This document shows, one piece after another, positions 57,983 through 64,000 of a stretch of DNA of 64,000 bases. Both the position numbers and the translations under genes were made by a program. The notes beneath the pieces are model-generated. The model did not search any database, was not told where the DNA came from, and saw nothing but the letters and a program-made list of their open reading frames with translations. Source of the stretch: Nocardia brasiliensis NBRC 14402 (GTDB taxonomy: Bacteria; Actinomycetota; Actinomycetes; Mycobacteriales; Mycobacteriaceae); assembly GCF_000308475.2 (NCBI RefSeq), contig NZ_BAFT02000016.1:186001-250000 (forward strand), read 5' to 3'. The stretch's first letter is position 1; each line of letters starts with the position of its first letter.

Positions 57983-59148
57983 TGCGGCGCGTACGCAGTA
58001 CACCCCGCCCGGGGTGGCAGCAGATCACCGAAAGCCAAGGGCTGGTCTACGGTTCGCCGGGCCGCGACGCCAGCGGTCAGCCGCGGCCGTACTGGGACGA
58101 ATCGGTGCACTACGAGTTCGAGATGCCGGAAATCCTCGCGCTGGAAGCCGATGTCGAACTGCTGCACTCGATGTGCCTGAACGCGGTGGAGCACATCGTG
58201 CTCACCGAACGGTTCAAGGATTTCGGCCTGCCCGAATGGACCTGGGGACCGATCGCCGAATCCTGGCGGCGCAGTGACCCGCACGTGTACGGCCGCTTCG
58301 ATCTGCGCTACGACGCGCGCCGCCCCGCGAAACTGCTCGAATACAACGCGGATACGCCGACCTCGCTGCTGGAGGCGGCGATCGTGCAGTGGCACTGGCT
58401 GACCGCGCTGTACCCCGACGGTGATCAGTGGAATTCGTTGCACGAGAAGCTCGTCGAACGCTGGACCGAGCTGCGGGACACGCTGCCGACCGCGCAGCTG
58501 CACTTCAGCTGGTCGGGTGCCGACGCCACCGGCGAGGACAACGTCACCACCGCCTACATGCAGGAGACGGCGGCCGAGGCCGGGTTCGACACCATCGCGC
58601 TGCCCATCGAAGAGGTCGGATTCGACACGGAGCTGGAACGTTTCGTCGATCTGGCCGAGGCGCCGATCGAAGCGATCTTCAAGCTGTACCCGTGGGAGTG
58701 GGCTCTCGACGACGATTTCGGCAAGCGTGTGGTCGCGAGCCTGCCGCAGACGATGTGGATCGAGCCGCTCTGGAAGACGTTGCTGAGCAACAAGGCGATC
58801 CTCGCGGTGCTGTGGGAGATGTACCCGGGTCACCCGAACCTGTTGCCCGCCTACCTCGATCAGCCCAACGAGCTCACCGAGTACATCCGCAAGCCGAAGC
58901 TCGGCCGCGAGGGCGCCAACATGACCATCGTCGGCGCCGGGCTGGAGACCGCCACCGGCGGTGTCTACGGCGAAGAAGGCTACGTCTACCAATTACTCGA
59001 TCCGCTACCGGAATTCGACGACATGCGCCCCGTGCTGGGCGCCTGGATCGTCGGCGACACCTCGGCGGGCCTGGGCATCCGGGAGACCGCCGGATTGATC
59101 ACCGACGACGGCTCCGCCTTCGTCCCGCACCGCATCGTCAGCTCGTAG
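57982..59148 (+). CDS. Glutathionylspermidine synthase-like ATP-grasp ligase (YjfC/YgiC)
   Basis: 388 residues, one synthetase domain only. LEYNADTPTSLLEAAIVQWHW, SKAILAVLWE-like SNKAILAVLWEMYPGH, KPKLGREGANM and the C-terminal VGDTSAGLGIRE match the family. YjfC-type members lack the amidase domain of true glutathionylspermidine synthase, and their substrate is unknown. It probably forms an amide bond on a peptide or polyamine. It starts on the last base of the preceding stop and is followed by DUF350 after 37 bp. Confidence 0.9.
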   Translation: MRRVRSTPRPGWQQITESQGLVYGSPGRDASGQPRPYWDESVHYEFEMPEILALEADVELLHSMCLNAVEHIVLTERFKDFGLPEWTWGPIAESWRRSDPHVYGRFDLRYDARRPAKLLEYNADTPTSLLEAAIVQWHWLTALYPDGDQWNSLHEKLVERWTELRDTLPTAQLHFSWSGADATGEDNVTTAYMQETAAEAGFDTIALPIEEVGFDTELERFVDLAEAPIEAIFKLYPWEWALDDDFGKRVVASLPQTMWIEPLWKTLLSNKAILAVLWEMYPGHPNLLPAYLDQPNELTEYIRKPKLGREGANMTIVGAGLETATGGVYGEEGYVYQLLDPLPEFDDMRPVLGAWIVGDTSAGLGIRETAGLITDDGSAFVPHRIVSS

Positions 59149-59185
59149 CCAATTCACCTGGTAGTCAATACACCTCGGAAGGATC

Positions 59186-59644
59186 ATGATGACCGCAGTC
59201 GCCCTCGAATCGGGGTACTGGAGCTCGCTCGGCGAGGGTGTCGGAGCGATCATCCTCTACGCCCTCATCGGTCTGGTACTGATGCTCGTCGGCTTCTACG
59301 CCATCGACCTGACCACGCCGGGCAAGCTGCGCGCGCTGGTCGTCGAGGGCAAGCCCAACGCGATCATCGTGACCGCGGCGGGCATGATCAGCATGGCGTT
59401 CATCGTGGTGCTCGCCATCCTGGCCGTCGGCAGCGGCGGCAAGCTGTCCGAGGGGCTCATCGCCGCCCTGGTGTTCGGCCTCGTCGGCATTGTCGCGCAG
59501 GTCATCTCGGTGCGGGTGATCGAGAAGGCACTGGGTATCGACATCGGCGCCGCTCTGCACTCCGAGACCTACACCACCGAGGTCCTCGTCGTGGCCGCCG
59601 CCCACTTCGCGCTCGGCCTGGTCGTCGCCTTCGCCATTCTCTGA
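59186..59644 (+). CDS. DUF350 (YjfL) membrane protein
   Basis: 152 residues with four helices, two per DUF350 repeat. The first helix (AIILYALIGLVLMLVGFYAIDL) ends in LTTPGKL, and the third and fourth lie in EGLIAALVFGLVGIVAQ and AAHFALGLVVAFAIL. GGAAGG precedes the ATG. It is the regular partner of YjfC-like ATP-grasp enzymes; the function is unknown. Confidence 0.9.
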   Translation: MMTAVALESGYWSSLGEGVGAIILYALIGLVLMLVGFYAIDLTTPGKLRALVVEGKPNAIIVTAAGMISMAFIVVLAILAVGSGGKLSEGLIAALVFGLVGIVAQVISVRVIEKALGIDIGAALHSETYTTEVLVVAAAHFALGLVVAFAIL

Positions 59645-59660
59645 TTCGGCCGGTTGGTCC

Positions 59661-60386
59661 TCACGCGGTCGGCCGGTCGGCGGGTGTCAGGCCGAGGATG
59701 CGGCTGAGGTCGCGCAGACATTCCTCGTAGACCGGCTCGAGGTCCGAGTACGCGAAGTCGAGCTGGTGCAGGACCTCCATGCACAGCAGGCCGTACAGGC
59801 GAATCCAACAGGACAAGAAGACGTGTGCGGCCGCGGGCGGTAGCTGTTCGCCGATGCTCGCCGAGTAGTCGATCAGCTGCTCGCTTAAGGACGCGGGCAG
59901 CTCGGCCAGGTCCGGAACCGGGAACGGGCGGGTCTGCCAGAGTTCGATCGTCAGGTCACGCAGCACGCGTTCGAAGCGCTGCCCGGCTCGATGGCGTGCG
60001 GAATCGGGTTGCCGATTCGGTGGCGCGATCGGCGCGGTGAAGATCCAGCCGAACTCGGCCGGGTGCGCGATCGCCCAGGCGCGCATGGCGCGGCAGACCG
60101 CGAGGATGCGCTCGCCGACCGGCGCGTGCGCACGAGCGTCGCGCGCCGCTTCCATCGCGTCCGCCAACTCGTCGAAGAAGTCTGCGGTCACCGCGCCGAC
60201 CAGCGCATCGTGGCCGGCGTAGTAGTGATAGAGCGCCGGTCCGCTCATGCCGACCTGCCGGGCCACCGCGTTGACGGTTACCGCGGCCGATCCCTGTTCG
60301 ACCAGCAGTGTGCGCACCGCCTCGTGGACCTCCCGCAAGGTGGACTTGCGTTGCCGTTCGCGCCTGCTGCCGCTCTGTGTCGACAT
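59661..60386 (-). CDS. TetR-family transcriptional regulator
   Basis: 241 residues. The DNA-binding helix-turn-helix is VTVNAVARQVGMSGPALYHYY. The C-terminal ligand domain is of the TetR_C_33-like type (RAMRAWAIAHPAEFGWIF). ATG 60386 has AGAAGG 6 nt upstream; a GTG at 60392 is possible. It faces the 39-residue ORF and monooxygenase genes across about 100 bp with several TAGAG repeats, which it may bind. Confidence 0.92.
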   Translation of the reverse strand: MSTQSGSRRERQRKSTLREVHEAVRTLLVEQGSAAVTVNAVARQVGMSGPALYHYYAGHDALVGAVTADFFDELADAMEAARDARAHAPVGERILAVCRAMRAWAIAHPAEFGWIFTAPIAPPNRQPDSARHRAGQRFERVLRDLTIELWQTRPFPVPDLAELPASLSEQLIDYSASIGEQLPPAAAHVFLSCWIRLYGLLCMEVLHQLDFAYSDLEPVYEECLRDLSRILGLTPADRPTA

Positions 60387-60416
60387 CCTCACCCTTCTGT
60401 TGATCTGCCGTACCCG

Positions 60417-60476
60417 TTGACAGCTTAGAGCATCTATGGTGTCTTAATTTCTCTAGATAATTTAGAGGCTCTAGGG
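60417..60476. promoter_or_regulatory. Promoter/operator region with TAGAG inverted repeats
   Basis: TTGACA at 60417-60422 is a good -35 for the plus strand; a -10 is less clear. Overlapping symmetric repeats follow: TAGA-gca-TCTA at 60426-60436, CTCTA-n7-TAGAG at 60451-60467, and TAGAG-g-CTCTA at 60463-60473. Repeated half-sites next to a TetR gene suggest autoregulation and control of the divergent operon. Confidence 0.5.
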
Positions 60477-60483
60477 AGTGGAT

Positions 60484-60603
60484 ATGGAACGTTGGCGGTG
60501 GGTGCCGGTGATCGCGCTGATCGTGACGGCGGTGTGGTGGCGGCAGTCCAGAACCGCGCGGTTGCGCGACGGGTCGGTTCGTGTGCGTGCGGAGCGGCGA
60601 TGA
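60484..60603 (+). CDS. 39-residue membrane peptide coupled to FAD monooxygenase gene
   Basis: ATG 60484 follows AGGGAG by 6 nt. The product has one short helix (WVPVIALIVTAVWW) and a basic tail (RQSRTARLRDGSVRVRAERR). Its TGA overlaps the monooxygenase ATG (ATGA, 60600-60603). It lies right after the operator. No homology is recognised; it may anchor or couple translation of the enzyme. Confidence 0.6.
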   Translation: MERWRWVPVIALIVTAVWWRQSRTARLRDGSVRVRAERR

Positions 60604-61703
60604 AGGCGCTCGTGGTGGGCGGTGGGATCGGCGGGCTGGCCGCGGCGGTGGCGTTCCATCGGCGCGGCTGGCAGGTGGAGGTGCTCGAGCGTGCGCCGCA
60701 GATCACCGAAATCGGTGCGGGACTGTCGATTCAACCGAACGGGTTGCGTGCCCTGGACGTGCTCGGGTTAGGGGAGGAGTTGCGTGTCAACCGTTCGGCA
60801 GGTCCACCGCGAGGTATTCGAAACATGAACGGCGACTGGCTGATCCGCAACGATGTCGACGAACTCGAACGGCGCTTCGGGGCGTGGGCGATCGTGCATC
60901 GCGCCGCGCTGGTGGATCTCCTGCGTACGGCCCTCCCCGCGCACGCGCTGCGCCCCGGCAGCGCCGTGCGGCAGGTAATGCCCGACGGCACAGTCCATTA
61001 CGGCGGTGGGACCACCACAGCGGATCTCGTCATCGGCGGCGACGGCGTGCACAGCGTGACCCGGAGCTCCGTCTGGCCGCGTGCCGCAGGCCCGCGCTAC
61101 GTCGGCTACACCACCTGGCGGCTGCTCACGGCAGGGGGTTCAGTCGAGGGCAGTGTCGAAATATGGGGCAAGGGTGAACGATTCGGCTACCTGCCGATGC
61201 CTGACGGACGGGTCTACTGCTATCTGATGGGGAATGCCCCTGCCGGATCCCGCGCCGGGCTAGACGCATTGCGCGCGCGGTTCGCGGACTGGCCCGACCC
61301 GGTTCCGGCCTTGCTCGCGGCGGCGCACCCGGACGCCGTCCTGCAACACGACACCTACGAGCTGCCGAAGCTGCGCAGCTACGTCAGCGGGAAAGTCGCG
61401 CTGCTCGGGGACGCCGCGCACGCCATGGCGCCCAACCTCGGGCAGGGCGCCTGTCAGGCGCTGGAGGACGCCGTCACGCTCGCGGCGGCGGTGGACGCCC
61501 ACGGGGTCGAGGCGGGGCTGGCCGAATACGACCGCCGCCGCAGGCCGCGCACCCAGATGATCGCGCAGCTCTCGCGCCGGGTCGGGGCGCCCGCGCACTG
61601 GAACTCGTCACTGGCGACCGCATTGCGGGACACCGCGCTTCCCCTCCTGCCCAGCTCGCTGCTGGGCCGCTCGATCACGCCCACCTATTCGTGGACGCCC
61701 TGA
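60600..61703 (+). CDS. FAD-dependent monooxygenase
   Basis: 367 residues, aromatic hydroxylase (PheA/UbiH-type) fold. FAD motifs are GGGIGGLAAAVAF, DLVIGGDGVHS and LLGDAAHAMAPNLGQGA. The substrate is unknown; relatives act on phenols, salicylate or antibiotics such as tetracycline and rifamycin. GGAG precedes the ATG. The next gene is 34 bp downstream. TetR control is inferred from the upstream repeats. Confidence 0.92.
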   Translation: MKALVVGGGIGGLAAAVAFHRRGWQVEVLERAPQITEIGAGLSIQPNGLRALDVLGLGEELRVNRSAGPPRGIRNMNGDWLIRNDVDELERRFGAWAIVHRAALVDLLRTALPAHALRPGSAVRQVMPDGTVHYGGGTTTADLVIGGDGVHSVTRSSVWPRAAGPRYVGYTTWRLLTAGGSVEGSVEIWGKGERFGYLPMPDGRVYCYLMGNAPAGSRAGLDALRARFADWPDPVPALLAAAHPDAVLQHDTYELPKLRSYVSGKVALLGDAAHAMAPNLGQGACQALEDAVTLAAAVDAHGVEAGLAEYDRRRRPRTQMIAQLSRRVGAPAHWNSSLATALRDTALPLLPSSLLGRSITPTYSWTP

Positions 61704-61737
61704 TCTGCTGGAACATCTCTCTCGAAAGGCTGGCGCG

Positions 61738-62169
61738 ATGCCACTTCCTCGAATCGTCATCGCCGTGGTGGCGGCGATCACGATGCTCGGTGCCGTACTC
61801 GCCGATCTGGTCATACCGGACTTGGCCGAGCAGCACGCGTTCAACCCGAACTGGCCGCCGCACGCGAAGTTTCACGACGCTCAGTACCTGGTGATGACGG
61901 TGCTGCTCGGCCTCGCCGGGTTGGTACTCACCCTGCGACCGGGTCCGGACGCGCGACGCGCCACACTGTGTGCCGCAGCGGTGGTGGCCATCCCGTGGCT
62001 CGGGATGGCCGGGGCGCTGCTGTTTCCCGATACCGCTACCTATGATCCCGAGTTCGCCGAGCGAACGGTTTTCGTGCTCGGCATGCACGGGCAGATCTTC
62101 CTGGCGCTGATCCTGCTCACTGTCCTGTTCGGCGCGATCGTGGCGGTGTGGCGGAACTCGGAGCGCTGA
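61738..62169 (+). CDS. Four-helix membrane protein
   Basis: 143 residues. Four hydrophobic segments are seen (VIAVVAAITMLGAVLADLVI, VMTVLLGLAGLVLTL, AAVVAIPWLGMAGALLF, GQIFLALILLTVLFGAIVAV). A conserved-looking loop FNPNWPPHAKFHDAQYL lies between helices 1 and 2 and resembles small oxidoreductase-linked membrane proteins. Its 3' end overlaps the convergent MFS gene by 53 bp. Confidence 0.78.
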   Translation: MPLPRIVIAVVAAITMLGAVLADLVIPDLAEQHAFNPNWPPHAKFHDAQYLVMTVLLGLAGLVLTLRPGPDARRATLCAAAVVAIPWLGMAGALLFPDTATYDPEFAERTVFVLGMHGQIFLALILLTVLFGAIVAVWRNSER

Positions 62170-63337
62170 CCCCGTCTACCGTCCTGTGTTGCGGGCGTCG
62201 GCCGATCAGCGTGACAGCCGTTGCGGCGCAAGAGATCACCGCGCTGGTCCAGACCGCGGCGCTCGGTGTGCCGGTCGAAGTGATCGCGATGCCCGCGACC
62301 GCGGGTCCGGCGGCCGCGCCGATGTTGAAGGTGGCGGTGGCGAAAGCGCCGCTCATTCGGGGAGCCGTCGGCGTCGCCGCGCTGACGATCAGGCCGATCA
62401 GGGTGGAGCCGACCGCGAAAGACACCGCGCCGCAGACAGTGGTCATGATCAACAGGATCGGTAGATACTGCGCCGTCAAAGCGGTTGTCGCCCAAGCGAA
62501 TATCAGCGCCGCGGACCCGATCGTGACGAGGGGAGTGGCGTGGCGATCGGCGTAGCGTCCGCCGAGGCTGACACCGAGGAAGGAGCCGAGGCCGAACAGG
62601 GCCAAAAACACCGGCACCCAGGCCTTTCCGGCGCCGCCGACCTCGGTGGCCAGCACGGCCAGATAGGTGAACGAGGCGAACGTCGCGGCATTGACCAGTC
62701 CACCCGCGATCAGCACCACCCGTACCGGCCGTTCGGTGATCGCTTGCCATTCCCGCCGGATCACCCGGCCTTCGGCGGTCGTGACTCGATCGACCGGCAC
62801 GCGCACGAGGCCCCAAAGCGCCACCAGCGCAGGAACACTGGCCGCCACGACGGCCCAGAACGCCGACCGCCAGCCCCACGTCTGGCCGAGGAACGCGCCC
62901 GCCGGGACGCCCACGATGCACGCCAGCGTCACGCCGGACAGAATGATCGCCGTCGCCCTGCCGACCCGGGCCGCGCCCACCAGGGCTGGCAACGACGCGA
63001 GCGCCACGGACAGAAACCCCGCGTAGGCCACCGCCGCTACGGCGCGAGTAGCAAGCAGCACAATGAAATTCGCGGTCAATGCGCCGACCGCGTGCGCACC
63101 GATGAACAACGCCAGAAACCCGGTCAGCGCAGAACGCACCGGCCACCGTCCCGCCGTCATCGCCATCAGCGGTGCCCCCACGATCATCCCGACCGCGAAC
63201 AGCGACGTCAGCGCCCCCGCCGCCCCGAGCGACACCCCGACATCCTGCGCGATGGGCTCCAACAAGCCCGACAACATGAACTCCGATGTCCCCTGCGCGA
63301 ACACAGCGACACCCATAACCCACACCAGAATTGGCAC
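62117..63337 (-). CDS. MFS exporter, Cmx/CmrA (chloramphenicol) type
   Basis: 406 residues with about twelve helices. VMGVAVFAQGTSEFMLSGLLEPI at the N-terminus and the first loops are very like Cmx/CmrA chloramphenicol exporters of actinomycetes. GTG 63337 has GGGAG at the right distance and starts the protein like Cmx; a longer ATG at 63415 is less likely. Drug specificity is inferred. Confidence 0.85.
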   Translation of the reverse strand: MPILVWVMGVAVFAQGTSEFMLSGLLEPIAQDVGVSLGAAGALTSLFAVGMIVGAPLMAMTAGRWPVRSALTGFLALFIGAHAVGALTANFIVLLATRAVAAVAYAGFLSVALASLPALVGAARVGRATAIILSGVTLACIVGVPAGAFLGQTWGWRSAFWAVVAASVPALVALWGLVRVPVDRVTTAEGRVIRREWQAITERPVRVVLIAGGLVNAATFASFTYLAVLATEVGGAGKAWVPVFLALFGLGSFLGVSLGGRYADRHATPLVTIGSAALIFAWATTALTAQYLPILLIMTTVCGAVSFAVGSTLIGLIVSAATPTAPRMSGAFATATFNIGAAAGPAVAGIAITSTGTPSAAVWTSAVISCAATAVTLIGRRPQHRTVDGVSAPSSATPPRSRRTGQ

Positions 63338-63657
63338 TACAAGACTCCCGGACTCGTTCGACACCGAGCCGCCCACCACTGAAAGCTGAGGCGGCAGAGC
63401 AGATTCCACCCACAAACGGGCAGCACTCGACGCCGCACAACCAGGTCCCGATCAACGCCACCTGATCACACGACAGGCGGCTAACGTCTAGAAGCCTCCG
63501 GAGAAGTCACACGCGCACCCTAACAACCCGCCCGCCATCTCTCGACCGATTTTCCGGCGCCCGTGGTTGTCGGACCTGTGGCCTAATCTTCAGGCGCGTT
63601 CGCTCGATCTGTCTGTTAAGGAAATCCTTGAATTCTGCCCCTGGGGGAGGTACCGTC
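63338..63657 (+). promoter_or_regulatory. 320-bp gap MFS exporter / toxin gene, with inverted repeat
   Basis: No gene is seen. A perfect inverted repeat AAGGA-aa-TCCTT lies at 63618-63629, about 30 bp before the toxin start. Such a palindrome next to a toxin-antitoxin gene would suit autoregulation, but this is inference. Confidence 0.35.
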
Positions 63658-64000
63658 GTGGACGAGTGGGAGATCTTCATAACCGATGAGGTAGAGCAGT
63701 TCCTCGACGATTTGTGGAAGAACGACCGCCAAACGCACCGATTGGTGAACCAGGCGATCTTGCTGCTGGAGCGAGCCGGGCCCGCGCAGGGGCGTCCGCT
63801 TGTCGACTGCATCGCAGGGTCGCGGATCGCCAACATGAAGGAGCTGCGACCTGGTTCTGCAGGGAGTAGCGAGATCCGAATATTGTTCGTATTCGATCCG
63901 TGGCGGTCGGCCATCCTGCTGGTCGCCGGGGACAAGGCGGGCGCATGGCAGCGGTGGTATCGGGACGCGATACCGCGCGCCGAAAAGCTTTACGACGCTT
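63658..64000 (+). CDS. HigB/RelE-type (Gp49 family) toxin, 3' end cut by window
   Basis: 114 residues are visible from the GTG at 63658; a GGGGGAGG ribosome site lies 7 nt upstream. The frame stays open to the window end. Features fit PF05973: EIFITDEVEQFLDDLW, NMKELRPGS, RILFVFDPWRSAILLVAGDK, and WQRWYRDAIPRAEKLYD near the C-terminus. Such proteins are ribosome-associated mRNA interferases. The antitoxin (often an XRE gene) should follow beyond the window. Confidence 0.8.
   Translation, partial: MDEWEIFITDEVEQFLDDLWKNDRQTHRLVNQAILLLERAGPAQGRPLVDCIAGSRIANMKELRPGSAGSSEIRILFVFDPWRSAILLVAGDKAGAWQRWYRDAIPRAEKLYDA

Overview
The window is high-GC chromosomal DNA from an actinomycete of the order Mycobacteriales, most likely a Nocardia or a close relative. 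The evidence is the gene content and order. leuCD, a HupB-type HU with a long Lys/Ala tail, mutT1-ppk, the F420 gene fbiD, gpsA, ddl, a DUF3515 gene, thiL, ung, rpmB, a DAK2 kinase, recG, pyc, rsmD and coaD follow one another as in the mycobacterial core chromosome. They are followed by the sepIVA, DUF177, rpmF, rnc, mutM block. No rRNA, tRNA, insertion sequence or CRISPR array was seen.

Layout. 1-19.2 kb is mostly conserved housekeeping: leucine synthesis, nucleoid protein, polyphosphate and nucleotide-pool hygiene, cofactor F420 and thiamine, cell-wall D-Ala-D-Ala ligation with a second, different ligase in tandem, DNA repair and ribosome proteins. A few accessory genes are inserted (secreted peptide, alpha/beta hydrolase, enoyl-CoA hydratase, GNAT). 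19.2-24.6 kb is an accessory block between recG and pyc: NTF2-fold proteins, an acyl-CoA-sensing-type regulator, a DUF1737 microprotein, and metE behind a cobalamin riboswitch. 25-36 kb returns to core genes (pyc, rsmD, coaD, sepIVA, DUF177, rpmF, rnc, mutM), followed by a RibD-like reductase, a PHP/HhH protein and an AhpD-like protein.

38.5-47.5 kb is the most intriguing block. It holds an NDP-sugar epimerase-like SDR, a two-component system, a polytopic GT-C-like membrane protein, a GT2, a TIGR04282/DUF2064 transferase, a 57-codon ORF wedged by GTGA overlaps, a methyltransferase, a membrane molybdoenzyme with an internal twin-arginine segment, a small membrane protein and a flavodoxin-like protein. 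Many joins are 4-nt overlaps. I read it as an uncharacterised envelope glycoconjugate or redox pathway.

47.5-56.2 kb is a complete high-affinity potassium system: kdpFABC on the minus strand, led by an extra 27-residue one-helix ORF, with kdpDE diverging behind a 51-residue membrane peptide. CCGTCAA-type direct repeats in helical phase lie between them. 56.4-59.6 kb carries OsmC, acylphosphatase, and a three-gene unit: Pro-rich membrane protein, glutathionylspermidine-synthase-like ATP-grasp, DUF350. 59.7-63.3 kb is a TetR-flanked unit with a FAD monooxygenase, small membrane proteins and a Cmx-like drug exporter. The window ends inside a HigB/RelE-type toxin gene.

Several real or likely genes are under 60 codons: DUF1737, the 57-aa ORF, kdpF, the 27-aa ORF upstream of kdpF, the 51-aa kdpD-proximal ORF and the 39-aa ORF before the monooxygenase. 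Many long open frames opposite core genes are GC-driven artefacts and were left out.
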